From NCBI RefSeq assembly GCF_963662255.1, contig NC_085046.1, forward strand, positions 22,401,620 to 22,465,619: DNA of 64,000 nt. The letters run 5' to 3'. The notes beneath the pieces were generated by a model. That model was not told where the DNA came from. It was given only the letters and a program-made list of their open reading frames with translations, and made no database searches. The position numbers and the translations under genes were made by a program. This DNA comes from Cinclus cinclus. Its lineage: Eukaryota > Chordata > Aves > Passeriformes > Cinclidae. Below are positions 36,501 to 50,999 of the stretch, one piece after another (positions within the stretch are counted from its first letter, which is position 1; the number at the start of each line of letters is the position of its first letter).

Positions 36501-39500
36501 CATTACTGTGTTGTTAGCATTGTGTTACTTCATATTCTTCTCAATGCAAATGAGTAGGTAATCATGTGTAAATCGTGCCCTCCAGAAGGCACATGTAGTG
36601 ATTTTTTTCCCCCACATCTACCACAGGGATTTCTCACATGGAACATAATTACATCTCTGCCATATGGGCTCATTTATATTCTATTACAGGTTAAGCTAAT
36701 ACGACTCAGAAATATGCTAAAAATACCTCAAAGTATTTTGAGCACTGTCAAAACACTTGTCATTTCTTTCTTGCCTGTTTGATTGTGAATGACTTTATAT
36801 TTATTTAGAGATCCACAGTGCCAAGTAACTTCAGAAAAACAAGATCAGACCAGTCTGTGTTGCCCAGTGTCCAAAAAATACTTTAAATTCTCTCTCATTA
36901 CATTATTTTTCAGTAATGGCAAATAGGTGGGTGAACAATGAGGCAGAAAAGCTTCTAAAACATATTTACCTGCTGCAACACCTCAATGGGTTTTAGATTT
37001 CCCAGGAGGAAAGGAAGGTCCATTTCAGTCATCTAGTTTTATCATCATTAGGCTGGATCAGGTCTGTGATGCAATTACATTGTCCTGACAAAGCTATACT
37101 TGCACTTTAGCCATTATAAAATATGAGCTTCTCTGCCCACAGAGGCAGGGCTACTGTGAAGATAGCTGTTGCCTAAAGAATTTATGGTAATATATGAATA
37201 GGTCACCTTTAAAACTGGAGCCACTGAAGGTTATATGATATTGTTTTCAGAATTGAAGTACTAGATATGAATATGTTATTTTCCAATTTCAGTGGAAATG
37301 TTTCATTTCACTATGTGATTTTTTTACAATATTTTTAAATCATTATTACTTCACTGGTTTTTTAAACTAATACCACTAGCATCTCAGGATAAAGTCTGAG
37401 TCTACTGTAATTAAACTTAATTTTATTCTTTTTATTGATACATTCAATATTTTGCCCTTTGAATTTTGATTTTATTTCCTTTATTCCACTAGCTAAGAAG
37501 GAAAGATGTAGAAAGTAATATGCAGGTAGGAAGATTAGGGCAGAGGATGGGAGAGGACCTCACAGGACCTGCACATGACACTTCAGAAGTCAGTTTGCAG
37601 AAGCAGTGACTTAACTTTTTTTCCAAAGAGATGCTTGTAAGAAATTGGATCAGAGTGTTGAAAACAGCCACTGTATGTATCCTATATCCAGGAGATAAAA
37701 TTCAGTCCTGGTTTATAAAATCCTTTGAGGTTTTCAGTGATGGAAAATTCTATGTAGCTATAAAATCCATTCTATAACTATGAAATAAATTCTGGTACAT
37801 TTCTAGAATTGAATAATGTATTTCAGACTGTTACCAGGAAGTGTTTGCAGCTTTTTTAATTTCTGATTTTATTATATGATAGCATAACCTTTTAGATTAT
37901 TCAACATCTGAATACTAAACTAACCTCTCCTGAATGTTTTCTTGCGTGTTTTCAGAGAACAATAATTATTGCTAATTATTAGCTAATTATTGCTCAGACT
38001 TCCGTTCAACAAAGTATGTAAGCAACTAACATTAAGTGTATGAAAATTCCCCTTGAAATCAGATACTTATGTATTTTTCTGGATCAAAGCCTAGAAGCTA
38101 CAATGTCTGTAACTATGCAATCACTTCAGACTCAGAGGAGAGTGTTTCCGTGGAGTTTACCTTGTTCTTAAAAGACATTTTCAAAATCAGCTGAAACAAC
38201 AGGACTTTGGTCGGATCTGTGCACCAGTCACTGATGGATAAGGAGAACAGTCTGACTGTGTTTTTCATGTAGAAGGTGAAAAATTCAGTCCAACTACGAC
38301 TTTATTACCCAAGGAAAGTATTCTTCCAGCCTTCTTAATACCTGAAGCAGTGTAAAGGACACTAGAGTGATTTCATACATTGAGGAGGCATTAAAAAAAG
38401 AGTGGTCTCCTGAGTTGTAGAACAAAGAGATACAAAATTCAAATCTCAGACCTACCTCTATTAACTAATGTTTTAATTCAGCTGTCATAGATGTTTGATT
38501 AAAGAGCTTGCTATACAAATTCTTTTGCAAGTTCTATAGCCCTGACTGTGTAAAAGGGTCCCATGCCCTTCAAAAAACAACCTCTCCTTACACACAAAAG
38601 AGTGTCTCTTTATGTGACAACTCCACAGCTTGCTTCCTTTTTCTTCAGGCACAGTTTTTCATTTTCACTCCACAATCTCATTCATTGTAGAATAACAACA
38701 GTCACTCAGTGCATACTGCACTGAGATTGCTGCATTCATGTCATGGCTTTATGCTCATCCCCGGGTGTCCCTCTCTGCCCATTGCTGCAGCTCAGTCAGA
38801 GTGGTGGAACAAGGTGACAGGCATCCTGACATCCCCATGTCACACCACACCATAATCAGGGGCAGCAGAGAGGGACACCAAAGCAGGGAAAAAATATTCT
38901 GGATAACAACCTTTCCAAGAGAGGGAATGATTGCTAATGTGCCCTCCTAGAGTTCTCCTTTATTAATTGCATGCTGGAAGCAGCAATTCTGTGATATTTG
39001 CATTGCATATTTGTCAGCCATATGTCAATATGTCAATATTTTCCTCCAGAGGGTGGGCAGCCATAGATTTTCAGCAGAGATTTCTAGCTGGTACTGCACA
39101 TATATGCTCAGTTCTGGCTCTTCTGTGTTCTGGATCAGGTGTTTATTTGCAGTCAGTTCCTGGATGGAAAGTTCTGGCTGCACTGGAAATGGGTGCATTT
39201 CGTCATGCATATGATTTGCAGGAATAGGTAAATCAAGAGTTTTTGTATGAAAATTTGATTCCTGATATGTTGTTTTAAATAAATAATTCCTGGATATTTA
39301 AATAATCTCATGATTAAGTTTGGATCTTCTTCTTTGTCATTTGATGGATAAATGTGAAATTCTTTAGCTGTCTAATGTGATCTACTGTCTGCTAATACCC
39401 AGCTCTCTGAAGCCCTTTGTAAATCATTATTGTTTGCATCATCTCTTTGGCTAACACATAGTGTCTGCTAACACAGAGTGTCTGCTTTCCAAAACTGTGT

Positions 39501-42500
39501 AGATGATAATCTGTTTTAATACCTGTACAAATCAATTAAATTTATTTTGTGCACTGTTCACTAGCTGCCAAATTGGGTGGAGAATAGAAACACTTAGCAG
39601 GGGAATCAGACTCTACATAAACATGCATTAGATGAGCCTTGCAATCTGAGTGGGGGAGGATGTGAAATTCAGCATTTAATTTTCTCACCTACAAACAGAT
39701 TCTTAAAAATGGCTTCCAGAAACAAAAATATAGGACAGAATTGTGGAGCTCTTACTCATGTTGCTGAGCACATTCTTACTGGATTTATCCACTGGAGCTT
39801 AATAATATCACCTCCAGGGTGGCTGAAAGGATGCAGAGTTTCTTGCAAGGCACTTTGATGCTTTGTCTACTGCAGAATGTAGGCAGAATATCTTCAGACC
39901 TCCTCATGGGACCAGACTTCTGACTCCTCTTTGCTGTTTCTGATCACCATTGCTGCAGTGTTTAGGATCCTGTAAATGTCCAAACTGACTGGTGGCCAAA
40001 CCGATGGGTATGCTCCAGTACCTGATGGATTCTGCAAGAGCATTTGGGTTCAGTCTTCAAGCCTGTATATCCCAGCTTTCAAGCCTTCATTTTAAACTGT
40101 GCTAATTCCATCATTTGCAAAATGAATCTTTCTTTAAATAAAAATTATCTACCTCCATTCCCCGCTCACATCTAGTCTCCTGTAGATAAAATGTAGTTGC
40201 ACTGGGAAAATTTAAAGTTGACTGTGGCTGTAATGCTTTTTACTCACAACTGAAATCCGTTTTTAAGCACTGACACAGATGAATGCAAGAATAAATTGCT
40301 AAACACTTTTCAAAATATGGGGGTAGGAGAATGGAAATCAGTGCCAAGAAAACTGTCATAAGACAAAATGTCTATCAAATGAGTGCTGCTAAAATTTGAC
40401 AGCCTAAAACACTGCAGAAAAGGTCATTGTCAGAGGGAAGATGGATTGATTCATCCCAGTATTACAATAGTATTCCTGATTGCAGGTAATTGAGGACAGT
40501 TTTAATTTTTGAAAGAGCAGTATAGTCTTTGTTCACGTGGCCTCTCACTTGTGAAAAAGAAAAGAATTTCCCTCCTCACATACATATGAATGTATAATAA
40601 TCCTTGTTAAAATACTACATGGTATAAAATTCCTTGGATAGGAGAGAATACCAAGCAAAAATTAGTAAGTATTTTAAGATTGTTCCTCTCAAAAAGGATC
40701 ATTTTATGCCCATACCCTTCTAGTTCTTCTGGAGAAGAGCTTTCTGAATAATGCAGAAAGAGGGCAGGCAAGATTTTTTGTTTAAAGGTAAATGTACCAG
40801 AATTCTTTCAATTGATTGAGAATTTTTATTGCAGGCATGGTCTGATTTTATACTAGTTTGTATCCTGCATGACTGTTTGCACCAATGAAAAGAAATTGTT
40901 AAATGATATGCATTTTTACTGTGCCCTTGTTTAGCAGTAATGCTCATAATATGGAAGATAATGCAGCATTCCAGATGTACATGCATTTGCCAGGATAATT
41001 ATCATCCTCAAATATTAATGTGATTTGAATTTAAATGAGCAGAAGCTTGCAGAAGCAATGTCATGTCTTCACCTCCTGGTGAGGAACAAGAGTTCTAATG
41101 TTGCAGCTCACTGACTCAGAAGCCAATGTCATATTGACCATGAAGCCCTCAAATGACAATGACCTCCATCACTGCTTGTGTGAGCTGGACTCGACCTGGT
41201 GACCTAGAGACTGAAAGGCCATATATTTTCTTTTATTTTGTGTGCCATTCACTAATATACACTCTTTTAAATTCTGTTCAAGCTCTTATATGCTACACAC
41301 TGCTGTAGCTGAATGCTTTCAATAGAATTTTTCTGAGGGGACAGAAGGTAACAAGACTCAGGTGTTATTTCCACTTTTCCTTTCTCTTCCTGTACATGGA
41401 CATTTCTGGAAAGTTAGAGACTATATTTTATTTTTTCATTTTTTCTTTTTTTCTAATGGAAGTGGATTAGGGAGCTTGTCAAACACACAGAGCTGTTCAA
41501 ATGATGTCCACAGCATTGACTCTGCTTCCTGGAAAGCTCTCTGTCTTGCAGAAAAGACATTATTCCTTGTTACAGAGAGATCCTTCATGCCAAAGTAATT
41601 CAGAATCAAGTACATTCCTTGCATCCACAGTTTTTTTAAGCTATTTAATGGGAGCATGAATCTGAAGAGAATCTCTGTGGGCAGTCAATGTAGTAGCGGT
41701 CGGACAATGTTTACAAAACAGTTCCTGTCACTGATGGGAAAGAAGGGAGCTGCAAGTTACAGTTTCCATAGGCTGCCATTTTCTTGATGGATAGGTTTGC
41801 ACGACCATAATTTTTCATATGTGTAGTTCACACATAATGACAGGTATTTTTTACACATCTTTCCTACTTCTCATGCTTCAGTCAAAGTCAGTGCCCAGCT
41901 CTGTACATTAATCTGCACGGAACAGAACAGGTTGAATTCAGGCTGGAATTTAGTACTGTGAGCTTTGTCCTGTTTCCATCAATATAAGGTTAACAGATGA
42001 AAGTGTGCACTTTGGCTATTATTGCATATTTAGAAAAAAAACTGCATGAATTTTAGCTGTGGGATAAACTCAGAGGAATGAGAATAACCCTTAGGATCTT
42101 CTACTGCAAGTGATATTTAAGGGGTTTAATGCTAGTTAAAGGTCTGTGGTATGGTGACCCCATTTGCATGTAATTACTCAAAGTACAGAGACTTTCAGAA
42201 AGACATGGAACGTGTGCACGTACAGTGCATTATGGCATATGATGTGCAGGTGGAAATATTATGGGGACAATGAGGCAAAATATCAGACTGTGTTTCCACT
42301 GATTTATGGCTCTCAGTACAAGAGCTGGACAAGAAAACTGCACTATGAGTTGTCCTGACTGCACTTCAGGGCATGATGTGCTGAACTGACTGCTAATGGC
42401 ATGTTTTAATTCTGAGAATTCTGAGTCTGGGTAGTGATGGAAATAATCCAAATAGGGACAGGAGAAAACTGGAGGTGCATGGAGCACTGGAACATGTGTC

Positions 42501-42717
42501 CATGTTATTGACACCACATGCCATGTGGTCCTGTGTTCCTGGTGGGGGAAAACAACCCCAGTACCATCTGACAGCATGGATGGTTTAACTGGTTGGCAGT
42601 AGGTGCCCAGCACTGCCATATTATCAGCAAATCCCACAAGAATTTTCCTATTTACAGAATATATTGCTTTTAGCTTCCAGACCTGGTTGCTTTCATTTCT
42701 TGCAGAAAGGGAACTTA
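33561..42717. other. Intergenic, no gene seen
   Basis: AT-rich. Open frames reach about 127 codons (35166-35549 minus) but none has a recognisable motif or a partner exon. A short tandem duplication lies at 39450-39483. At 41181-41215 a short stretch recalls the 3' half of a tRNA read backwards, possibly an old SINE, but it is too diverged to annotate. Confidence 0.5.
39450..39483. repeat. 17-bp tandem duplication
   Basis: GCTAACACATAGTGTCT (39450-39466) is followed directly by the same 17-mer with one mismatch (39467-39483). Confidence 0.9.
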
Positions 42718-42898
42718 AAAGAACCCCAACAAAACGAAACACCAAAAAAACCCCACAGAAACAAACAAACAAACAAAACCTCAAAAAATAAACAAAACAA
42801 AAAACCCCACCTACACACATTAAAAAAATCTCAAAAACAAAGAAACAAGCAAGCAAACAAAACACACACACAAAAACAAACAAACAAACAAAAAGAAC
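42718..42898. repeat. A/C-rich low-complexity tract, (CAAA)n
   Basis: About 180 bp of A and C with CAAA, CAAAA and ACACAC units and occasional CCCC. On the minus strand it forces a Phe/Val/Cys/Leu-rich reading that creates the start of a spurious 241-codon open frame (42230-42955). Confidence 0.9.
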
Positions 42899-43643
42899 TG
42901 TGAAAATCAAATAATTTAAGAAGTAGTTGCTGGTCAGCAAAGAGGAGAAAACCATCTTGCTGTGGTACTATTCTGCATCTGCACTGAAACACAAGACAGC
43001 AGCTGCCTTGGAGCTGCCTTCCCAGCAAGGAAAGACATTCATCTACATTTAAAGATTCAGTGCACAGAAAGCAGAATGACGACATCTCTCATTTCCATGC
43101 TCAACAACATGCACTCCAATACACAGCTATGCTTCTTTTACAATATCCCTTTATTTTCCTTTATCTCTGCTTTTCTACCCCCTTCCTTCCTCAAGCCCTT
43201 ATTTGAGCTTTATATTTTCTTGTGTTTAATTTGGAACTTATGTTCTTCAGTGAACAAATCCTTCTCCCTTTGTCTCTCATCAGAGCCTCCACTGCTTTAC
43301 ATCCACTGGGAAGAACTGATCCACTTATCTCCCAAATTATATTTCAAGAGTCTGCAAGCCTGTCTTCACAGATAAACTGGAGAGCACCCCAACTGGTATA
43401 AATACAGGACATAGCCTTTTCTGCTCCTTTCAGCAGTAGATGATGATTACCCAATTTTGCTATAACATCAATTGCTACCAGAGGGAACAGTATGCCCTAC
43501 CATTCCCAATATTCAATCATTATATGGTGATTTTTATTGTCTGTTATTTATTCTAAAGTAGCAATTAGCCCACTCAGAACTTTATATCTCCTGTTCAAAC
43601 AGAGGAGATGGTTTCACCCCCTGACTTTTAATGAAATAAATAT

Positions 43644-43676
43644 AAATATAAAGACAAGAGAAATATAAGACAAGAG
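43644..43676. repeat. 16/17-bp tandem duplication
   Basis: AAATATAAAGACAAGAG (43644-43660) is followed by the same unit lacking one A (43661-43676). Confidence 0.9.
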
Positions 43677-44492
43677 AAAATAGACATATCCAGCAAGCAG
43701 CTCAGATATCATGGGAAATGGTTATTAGTGCAATGAGTCACAGCAATGCCTTGTTATAATTTCTGCAGGCTCCTTTCTGGATGCAGAAGGCAGAAACCTC
43801 TCTTACTGGATTTTGTTTTGTTTGGAGAGTAACAAGCTGTCCCTCAGCCAGATCTGTATTTTCCTTATACCTCTGCATCCAATTCAAGATCAGTGAATGT
43901 AGCAATGCATCCCTTCCTGAAAGTGAGATACTTTTTCCTTAAGCAGCAAACACAGTGTCTTCAGAAAAATGTTAACTATCTCATTTCCTCTCAGTAGAAG
44001 TATTGGAGTAAATATAAAGCAGCCATGTCCCTGGACAGCAGTGTGCTCCACTCAAGCAACACTTCTTCAAGTTTCTGATATCTCCATTTTACTGTTATCA
44101 TGAGTTTTGAAGACTGGGACAACACTGCTAGCACCCTAGTAGACCTGTGAATGTACTTAGGGTTAAGCTGCCAAATAACATCTTACTGCATTAATGTAAT
44201 GGTGTGTACATTTGCTTACTTGATCTCACATAATCCATCAAAATCTTCATGAATAGAAAAGTTTGAGTCAGCCTTACTGATAGAAATTACATTCCCACTG
44301 TTATCTCTCTGACAAATCAACCATTTCATTGCTGAAGGGTCCATATTCCTTTGATTTACAAGGTGCTTGGTAAAATTGCACTTCTCGGGAAAGTAGAGTT
44401 TTAAAACCATTGGTCGGTGAAAGCATCCAGTCAGAGGCTCTGCTTGGTGTTTGCTTTTGGTTTGCTGTTTGTATCACACTTCCTGCTGTATT

Positions 44493-44555
44493 AGAGAAGG
44501 ATAACAGAATATTAGAGAGAGAAGAATAATAGAATAGAGAAGAATAACAGAAGGG
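44493..44555. repeat. Imperfect tandem repeat, about 21 bp x 3
   Basis: Three diverged purine-rich units built on AGAGAAG followed by AATAACAGAA or GATAACAGAA. The boundaries are approximate. Confidence 0.65.
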
Positions 44556-47500
44556 AAAAAAAAGCGGGGAACAGTTAAAAGGATGTGAATCTCATCTTCC
44601 TTTAAACACACTTATTTTTAGGGAGGAGATTGTTTAGTTGTTTATAATTTTCAGTTTTTCAAAAGGAGGATGTTAAACTCTAGAGTACATTCAGTGCCAG
44701 GCACTGAAGTGACTGTTTCTCACCATCACACAGATAAACTCAGGAATAAGGTTGCAGAAGCAGACTGCTGGATCTCCATAACCAAGCCTCCTAAGGGCTG
44801 CTCAGACAACATCTGCCAGAATGGGGTTAACATCAGCAGCCTGGCTTTGGATCTGGGGGCTAGACCTCTCCTTGTCCCCTCTGTGGTTACAATTGGGATA
44901 GTTCAATTAATATTGCTCCCCTGAATTCCCATGGCTACTTCTGCATTCCTCACTTCATCCCTAGCCTTAGAACACCTGCTGTGATTAACTGTGTGCCAGT
45001 GACACACTTCATGAAATAGAAAAGGAAGTCTTGGTAGTGAGAAAAGTGGTTTCTGCCAACACTGAAATTTTATCAAAATTTAATGAAAGCTATTGTGTAA
45101 ATAAATCCCCAGCTGCAGGCGCTGTGAGTGAGGATTTTTCAGTGTGAGATGAGAAGGCTTCAAGGAGCCTCTTGGAAAAGGTGAAAGTTTGTGCTTGGAC
45201 ACTGCCTGGCCCTTGGCATCCTCAGCAGCCCAGGGCTGGCACATTCCAGCTTGCTTGCCCAGCTGAGAAGAGCTGTTTGAGAAGAAAACGGAGGCAGAAG
45301 TCACATGCTCAGGACTGACATCCACACCCCTAGGTAATTGAATCATGCCTCCTTAGAACTCAGCCCAGAAGTGAGGGCAAGGTGAAGTGGTTTAAATACC
45401 CTTTTCTCCTCTTCAGTAAAGAAGCAATAAGAAAGCATATGCTTCATCTATGATATCAACTGTTTCCTACCTTTCCTATTGCTTCTTTACTGTCCCCATC
45501 CATTTCTTGCCTGGGTTTCATGTTTCACCTGGTCTTTGCCAGAAAACGGTTGAAGAAAAAGAGCAGGACTTCTGTGCCTTTTGGTGCATTTTAGCTGAAT
45601 GTGCATTACAACTGAACAAAAGTTGTCCTTTTTGGAGTTGAATGATCTTTTATGTCTAACATCCATTTTAATACATTGCAGTTGTGTTTCTCAAAATAAT
45701 TCAAAAACCATTTAGGATGGCTTTGCTGGCAGCTTTTCAGAAGAAGAAAGCTATTTGAGTGTTTAGAGGAAGAGTTAAATTTCGTGATCTGATAATTTTT
45801 TCAGTCTTCATCACAAACTGTCATTTTTCTAACTCAGAAGTCTAGAGTACTTTAACTATTTAAACAGTGTTTAATATATTCCATGGACGGCTGGTATAAT
45901 GGCATGAATAGAGAGAAAAATCCACAGAAATTGATCCAGCTCCTAGTTTTATGACATATCTCTCATCCACACCGTATTGTAAGATGCTCAAAATCCTATA
46001 CAGATCCTCTGGCACCATATAAAAATAAATAAATGGAATTAGCTCTATATACCTTCTGTATTATTCTTATTTTACTAGTCTGATTTATTGAGAATAAAGT
46101 TTAAATTGCTTGGAGGAAATTACTCAGATTAAATTGCTACTCAGGAAAACTTTGGGATAGCAACAACCTCTTTGTTTGGAGTTTACACAGCGAAATGAAG
46201 TCCTGTACCACATCTAGGGGAGTCTGAAGCCCTGAGCTATCGCTAGCAAATGTTATTGTTGTGAATCTGCTCTCTACCACCTGGGTAAAATACTCCTTCC
46301 CTGTCTCTCTCACTCTTGTTTTTGTCCTGGCTTATCGCAGATAAGCTTTGAGTACCCTGCTGTGGCATGACCTCGATGGTAGAAGATGTTTGCATGGAGG
46401 GCAGCAGCCTCTGGGCAGTGGCCATTGGTGCCTTGTTACCTGTCTGCCTTCTCCTCACTGATTTCCCAAGAAGCCATCCTGCTGCCAAGCACTATCCTTT
46501 AGCTTTTCCATCCAGACCACTTAACAAAATGTCTTCCTATGGGGAGAAGATTTACATGAGGAGTTCTTTGGAGTGGGAATCAGGACTGCCCTTCAACCAG
46601 CCCCTCACGCCTGCCACACTGGGCTGGACACTTCAAAGCATGCTCAACTCTTTGCCTGTACTCCTTGCCCTGTCTTACTTTTGACCTTTCCCCTGAGAGA
46701 TAGATTCACTACTGATGAGAAGATAATTCAGAGCATGTGGTCTCTTGGGACCCCCACTAAGGGGAAGAATAACAATTAATCAGCAGCTCTCCTGATCTGC
46801 ATAGAAAATTCAGGCTCCTTTTTTGCTGACCCTAGTGGCTTGCCACGTAAGGCTGTAAGACTTTATGCTCTTAATCCAGAAAGGCAGCTGGAATTTTCAG
46901 CCATAGGCTGTCAAATGTCATATTCATAACACATTGGATTAAATGATAATAGCAGAATAATTATTTTAATAATATATTTAAGACATATGGAAATTGAAAC
47001 TTTTGTGAAACAAATACATAGGAATTCTACAGCATCAGAGCAAGAGAACAGATTGCTATTGGTAATTTAGCAGATCTGTCCTAGTAGTGCTACACACACA
47101 CTCATGACCTCAGATTCCAGTTAAAACCACCAGGCCATTCATCTGGAAACTGATGTTGAAAACCTGTCACTTGACAATGCCCTTACAGTGGGACATCACT
47201 TACCTTTCTCTCTTTTGCATAGCAGTCCTAGGATATGCAAAAGGTACAATTACTGTGTGAATGTGAAACTGAAAATGACTGTTTAGATCAATAAGCCCAG
47301 CTACCTGTTACTGCATTTAACTATTTAATAGATGCTCAGCCACAAAGGAGCCTCAAAAATCTTGCCAGCTCCCTGTGACAACTTGCAGATGTATAGCAAA
47401 AGGTATGAACACACTGTTATGCATCACAGAGACAGCTGAGGGGATCAAGGTTTTTCACTGCTGATTTCAGCTTTCATTAGCAGTTATGATGTTATTTGTC

Positions 47501-50039
47501 AGATGATCCTAACAATTCTACCGCATTATCCTATAGAAAAAGGTAGATAATTCAATCACCCCCACAATCTGATTTTGGGGAAAATTCCTTTGTCACCCTA
47601 GGTCTGTCAAGTGGCATGTATAACCTTCTAAGTATACCTCAAAGGTACTCAAGATGTTTATATTTCAGTAGATTCACCAATATATCCTGTCATGTCTCTG
47701 CTTGAGTTCTATCTCTGATGCTTCAGATGGGAGCCAAAAAAATCACAGCAGTGAAATTGGTGGGAAGAAAGGAAATAATAGGTCTTTATAAAGGCTAAGA
47801 AAAATGTGAGGCGTGAGATTAGGTAGCTGGGGTGCGAATTAACAAAATGAACAAATGCCTCCTTCTTTTGAAATCAAAGGACAAAATGACTCATCAGAAG
47901 TGTAAACTTCTCCTTAACCTACTACTCTGTCCCATTCAAGAAACTGTAAGACTCCATTTTATAATTAATGAGGGTTTTTGCATCTCTTGGCTGGTCAGGA
48001 GTTCAACTTGTCTCTGCTCATCAGTTTGAAAATATGTTCCCATAAACTGTGAGCCTGCTTTGCATTTTTTGTTATACTCTTAAGCAGAAGAAATTCTTTC
48101 TTTCACTCATTATCCAGGACAGACCTTGTACAACTTTCATGCCTTTAGCAGAAATTTCTTTCCTTCATCGATTTTTTTTCAAAACATGTTATGTTCCCAA
48201 GCAGGAGCGCATACCTGGCTGGTTTAATGGCATAAAGAAAGATTCTCACCTGTTTTATTTAGTGATCTGCTTCTATAAAGGTAGACATATTCACACTGGA
48301 GGACCTTAGGGGCTGCTTACCTGCTAAAACGTAGCCTGTGTCCGTAAGGATGATTGTCAAACAGAGTCCAGCTGCTCCCGTTCACACACACAATGAACAC
48401 AGTCGGATGTGATGTGCAGGAGCTTGTCTCTCCCCATCTTTGAATCAGAACAAGATGTTGGCTGACCTTTCCACAAGTGACCTTCAGTCCTTAATCAAGA
48501 GGATATCTTCCCTGAAAACACATACAAGCTGAGAAATAGTCACATTCACTGGCCATAAGCATAGTAATGATAATTCAAATGTTTAACTTTGATTGCAAGT
48601 AAGAGCTATGCATATCTATGTAGATACAAACATTTCCTGCTTTTGGGCCTCCCTAAAGCAGTACATAGAGTAAAAAAAAAAAAAAGTACTTTTAATAAGC
48701 TCCAGCCCAGTTTAATTAGCTTGAATTTTTATGATGTCATATCTTTAGAAATTCTGTAACAATCTATAAGGAATATTTTTTCACTATTTTTTCATAATGC
48801 TGTGCATAAGACAAAACCAAATTTCAGCAGTTTTTTGGGTTGCTGTTAATAAAGGATGTAAGAGCCCAGTGTCTATATAATAACTTACAGCTGTCGAGAA
48901 GCTATTTTAGTCAGTCAGTGCACGCACCAAGTTTACAGTCTCCAAATACCTGTGGTCTAGCCACTTAATTCAGTCTGCTGATTATTTGGCTAGAATAATC
49001 TACCTTTAGCTCCTCCTTCAGCCCCTCCACCCCAACAAGAATCAAATGGAGAGCCACTTAAAGAAATCCAGACTCAGCTTCTGCTCACCCCTGTGACCCC
49101 AAGCCAGGACCTTCCCATAGCTTTGCTCTGCAGGTTTGGGCTGTGGTGAGGGTGTCACAGCAGCTTCAGACCCAGTGAGGACAGGGCTGAAGGGAAATGC
49201 CACCAGCAAAGTGGTGTTTTTTGCTGGGTGGGGAGAGGGGTGATCCCACACGGAGCCCAGCATATAAAATCTGGGGCTCACCCATGCAGCACAGGCAGGA
49301 GTATGGGGAGAAATAGAGGGAGGTAATATTTTTTTTTTAGATATGCGCTTTTTTGTTTGTGGGCAACACAAAATTATTATTTCCTCCCTTTTTATTTATT
49401 TTTTCTTCCCTGCTAAATTAGGGGAAATTTCATATCCTGATATGAATGCAGCCTGGTGCTGGATGTTTGATTGTTTTAATTAAGATTTTTTTTGTTTTGA
49501 AAAAAAAATTATTTTAATTGAATTTTATCATTACCTCAAAAATTGCTTCATACCTTTAATATCTAAATCTCATTCCTGAAATGGTGGATATCTTTCTAGC
49601 AAGCCCCACATATTAATTTATATGCTTATTTCTGCCAATTATTTTTCCTGGGTTTTTTAGGGAGGAGGTTCACTGTTTGCTTGGTGCAGGATTTCAGAAG
49701 GCTTTTTTTGAACCAATTCTTTTAATGAGCATTGGAACCAGTCTAGGAAACCACGATAGAAAGTAAATGCCTTTTAAACAAAAAAATATTACAACTGAGT
49801 TATGTGCTGCCTCTGCTGGGGTTGGTAGGGTTGTTATGCTTTTGTATACGAATTGCTTTGGGATAATAATGTTTTCTGCTTGCTTATACATTTTTCATCA
49901 GACAAATCAAGAAAAGGGTTGTATCATACAGATCTGTAACCATAGCTCCTTTCCTGTCCTGTAGCTGCAAGGTAAAGATGAGATATGTTTTCATACTCAG
50001 AAAAAGGGTCAGAGTTAGAAGGGGAAAAAGAGTATGAAA

Positions 50040-50500
50040 GTGCAAAGCCTTCGATATAAGTAGCTAGCCCCTAAAGCAGGTGCTAACAAGACCTTCTTGA
50101 CAACCACTGAGTTTTGTGCATAGCAGAGGAAAAGTTACAGCTGAAAGAAAAGAAACAGGCAAGGAATAGCATTGTACTGTATCTGCCTGGGATTATAGCA
50201 GCTGAATGAGTCATTGTTATAAAATATGGGCAGCGGAGCGTCCTTTCAAGTCTCTCAACACAGACTGAATGTGGTTCTGACCAAGATGACAAAATTCATT
50301 TTGCTTGAATAGTTGTCCATATTTTTAAATGAAATGCATGTGGGGCCATTAGCTCAGCTCCCCGTCGAAGGCGGCTGCGCCGCAGCCCTGCCATATGTTT
50401 GGCAGTGTTTGAAGCACCTGGCATCCTCCAGAACAGACAGTCACATTTGAATGGGGATAAATATTGAACTGTCTCCCAGCTTTCTCTTCCAACTCCAGGG
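50040..50500. promoter_or_regulatory. Putative conserved non-coding element
   Basis: A non-coding block with retained CpGs in an otherwise CpG-poor region, including a GC-rich core (about 50355-50390) with an inverted repeat GGCTGCG-C-CGCAGCC at 50373-50387. A CATATG E-box is at 50392 and an octamer-like ATGCATG near 50334. Nothing is translatable over its length. It lies 27 kb downstream of FZD1, a distance typical of Frizzled enhancers. Assignment is by appearance only. Confidence 0.3.
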
Positions 50501-50999
50501 TAGGTATTTTTTACATAAAAAGAAAATACATAGCACAATACAAAAGGTTAAGCAAAAATATATGTACATAAAGTATTTTATAAAACGAGAAAGGAAGAGT
50601 AGGACAGGACTGGCAGGGATCCTGGACTCCTCCTGTGTCTGTGGAGAACAGGATGGGCAGGGACACAGACTTCTTTCTTTGTCTAAAGGCTTCAGGGACT
50701 TGAGAGTGCAAAAAAATACAAATAATAGTTTGTTCTTTTATTATGGATTTTTCACAGTATTATTAAAGCTTTTATAAATGCAGTTTCTCAGGCTGGAATA
50801 ATCACTCCCACAAGTCCCATCCCTATCAAATTTTCTTCTCTTTAATACCATTAAGAAACTGATATGCTTAGCTGCATGCTGAGATCAGTCATGTCCTTTG
50901 GCTTAAAAATGAGCGTTACTTTGTCATCGAATAAGGTTTAAATGTTTGGTGACCCATGAATTAGAATTTCAAAAAATAGGAACATCACATGTCCTTGTG

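Noticed and set aside
41181..41215. tRNA-like or SINE-like stretch (GGACTCGACC)
   Set aside because: It resembles a reversed tRNA T-arm but cannot be folded into a full cloverleaf. It is too diverged to annotate.
42230..42955. 241-codon minus-strand open frame
   Set aside because: The N-terminal third is a translation of the (CAAA)n tract. The remainder has no recognisable domain and no supporting context.
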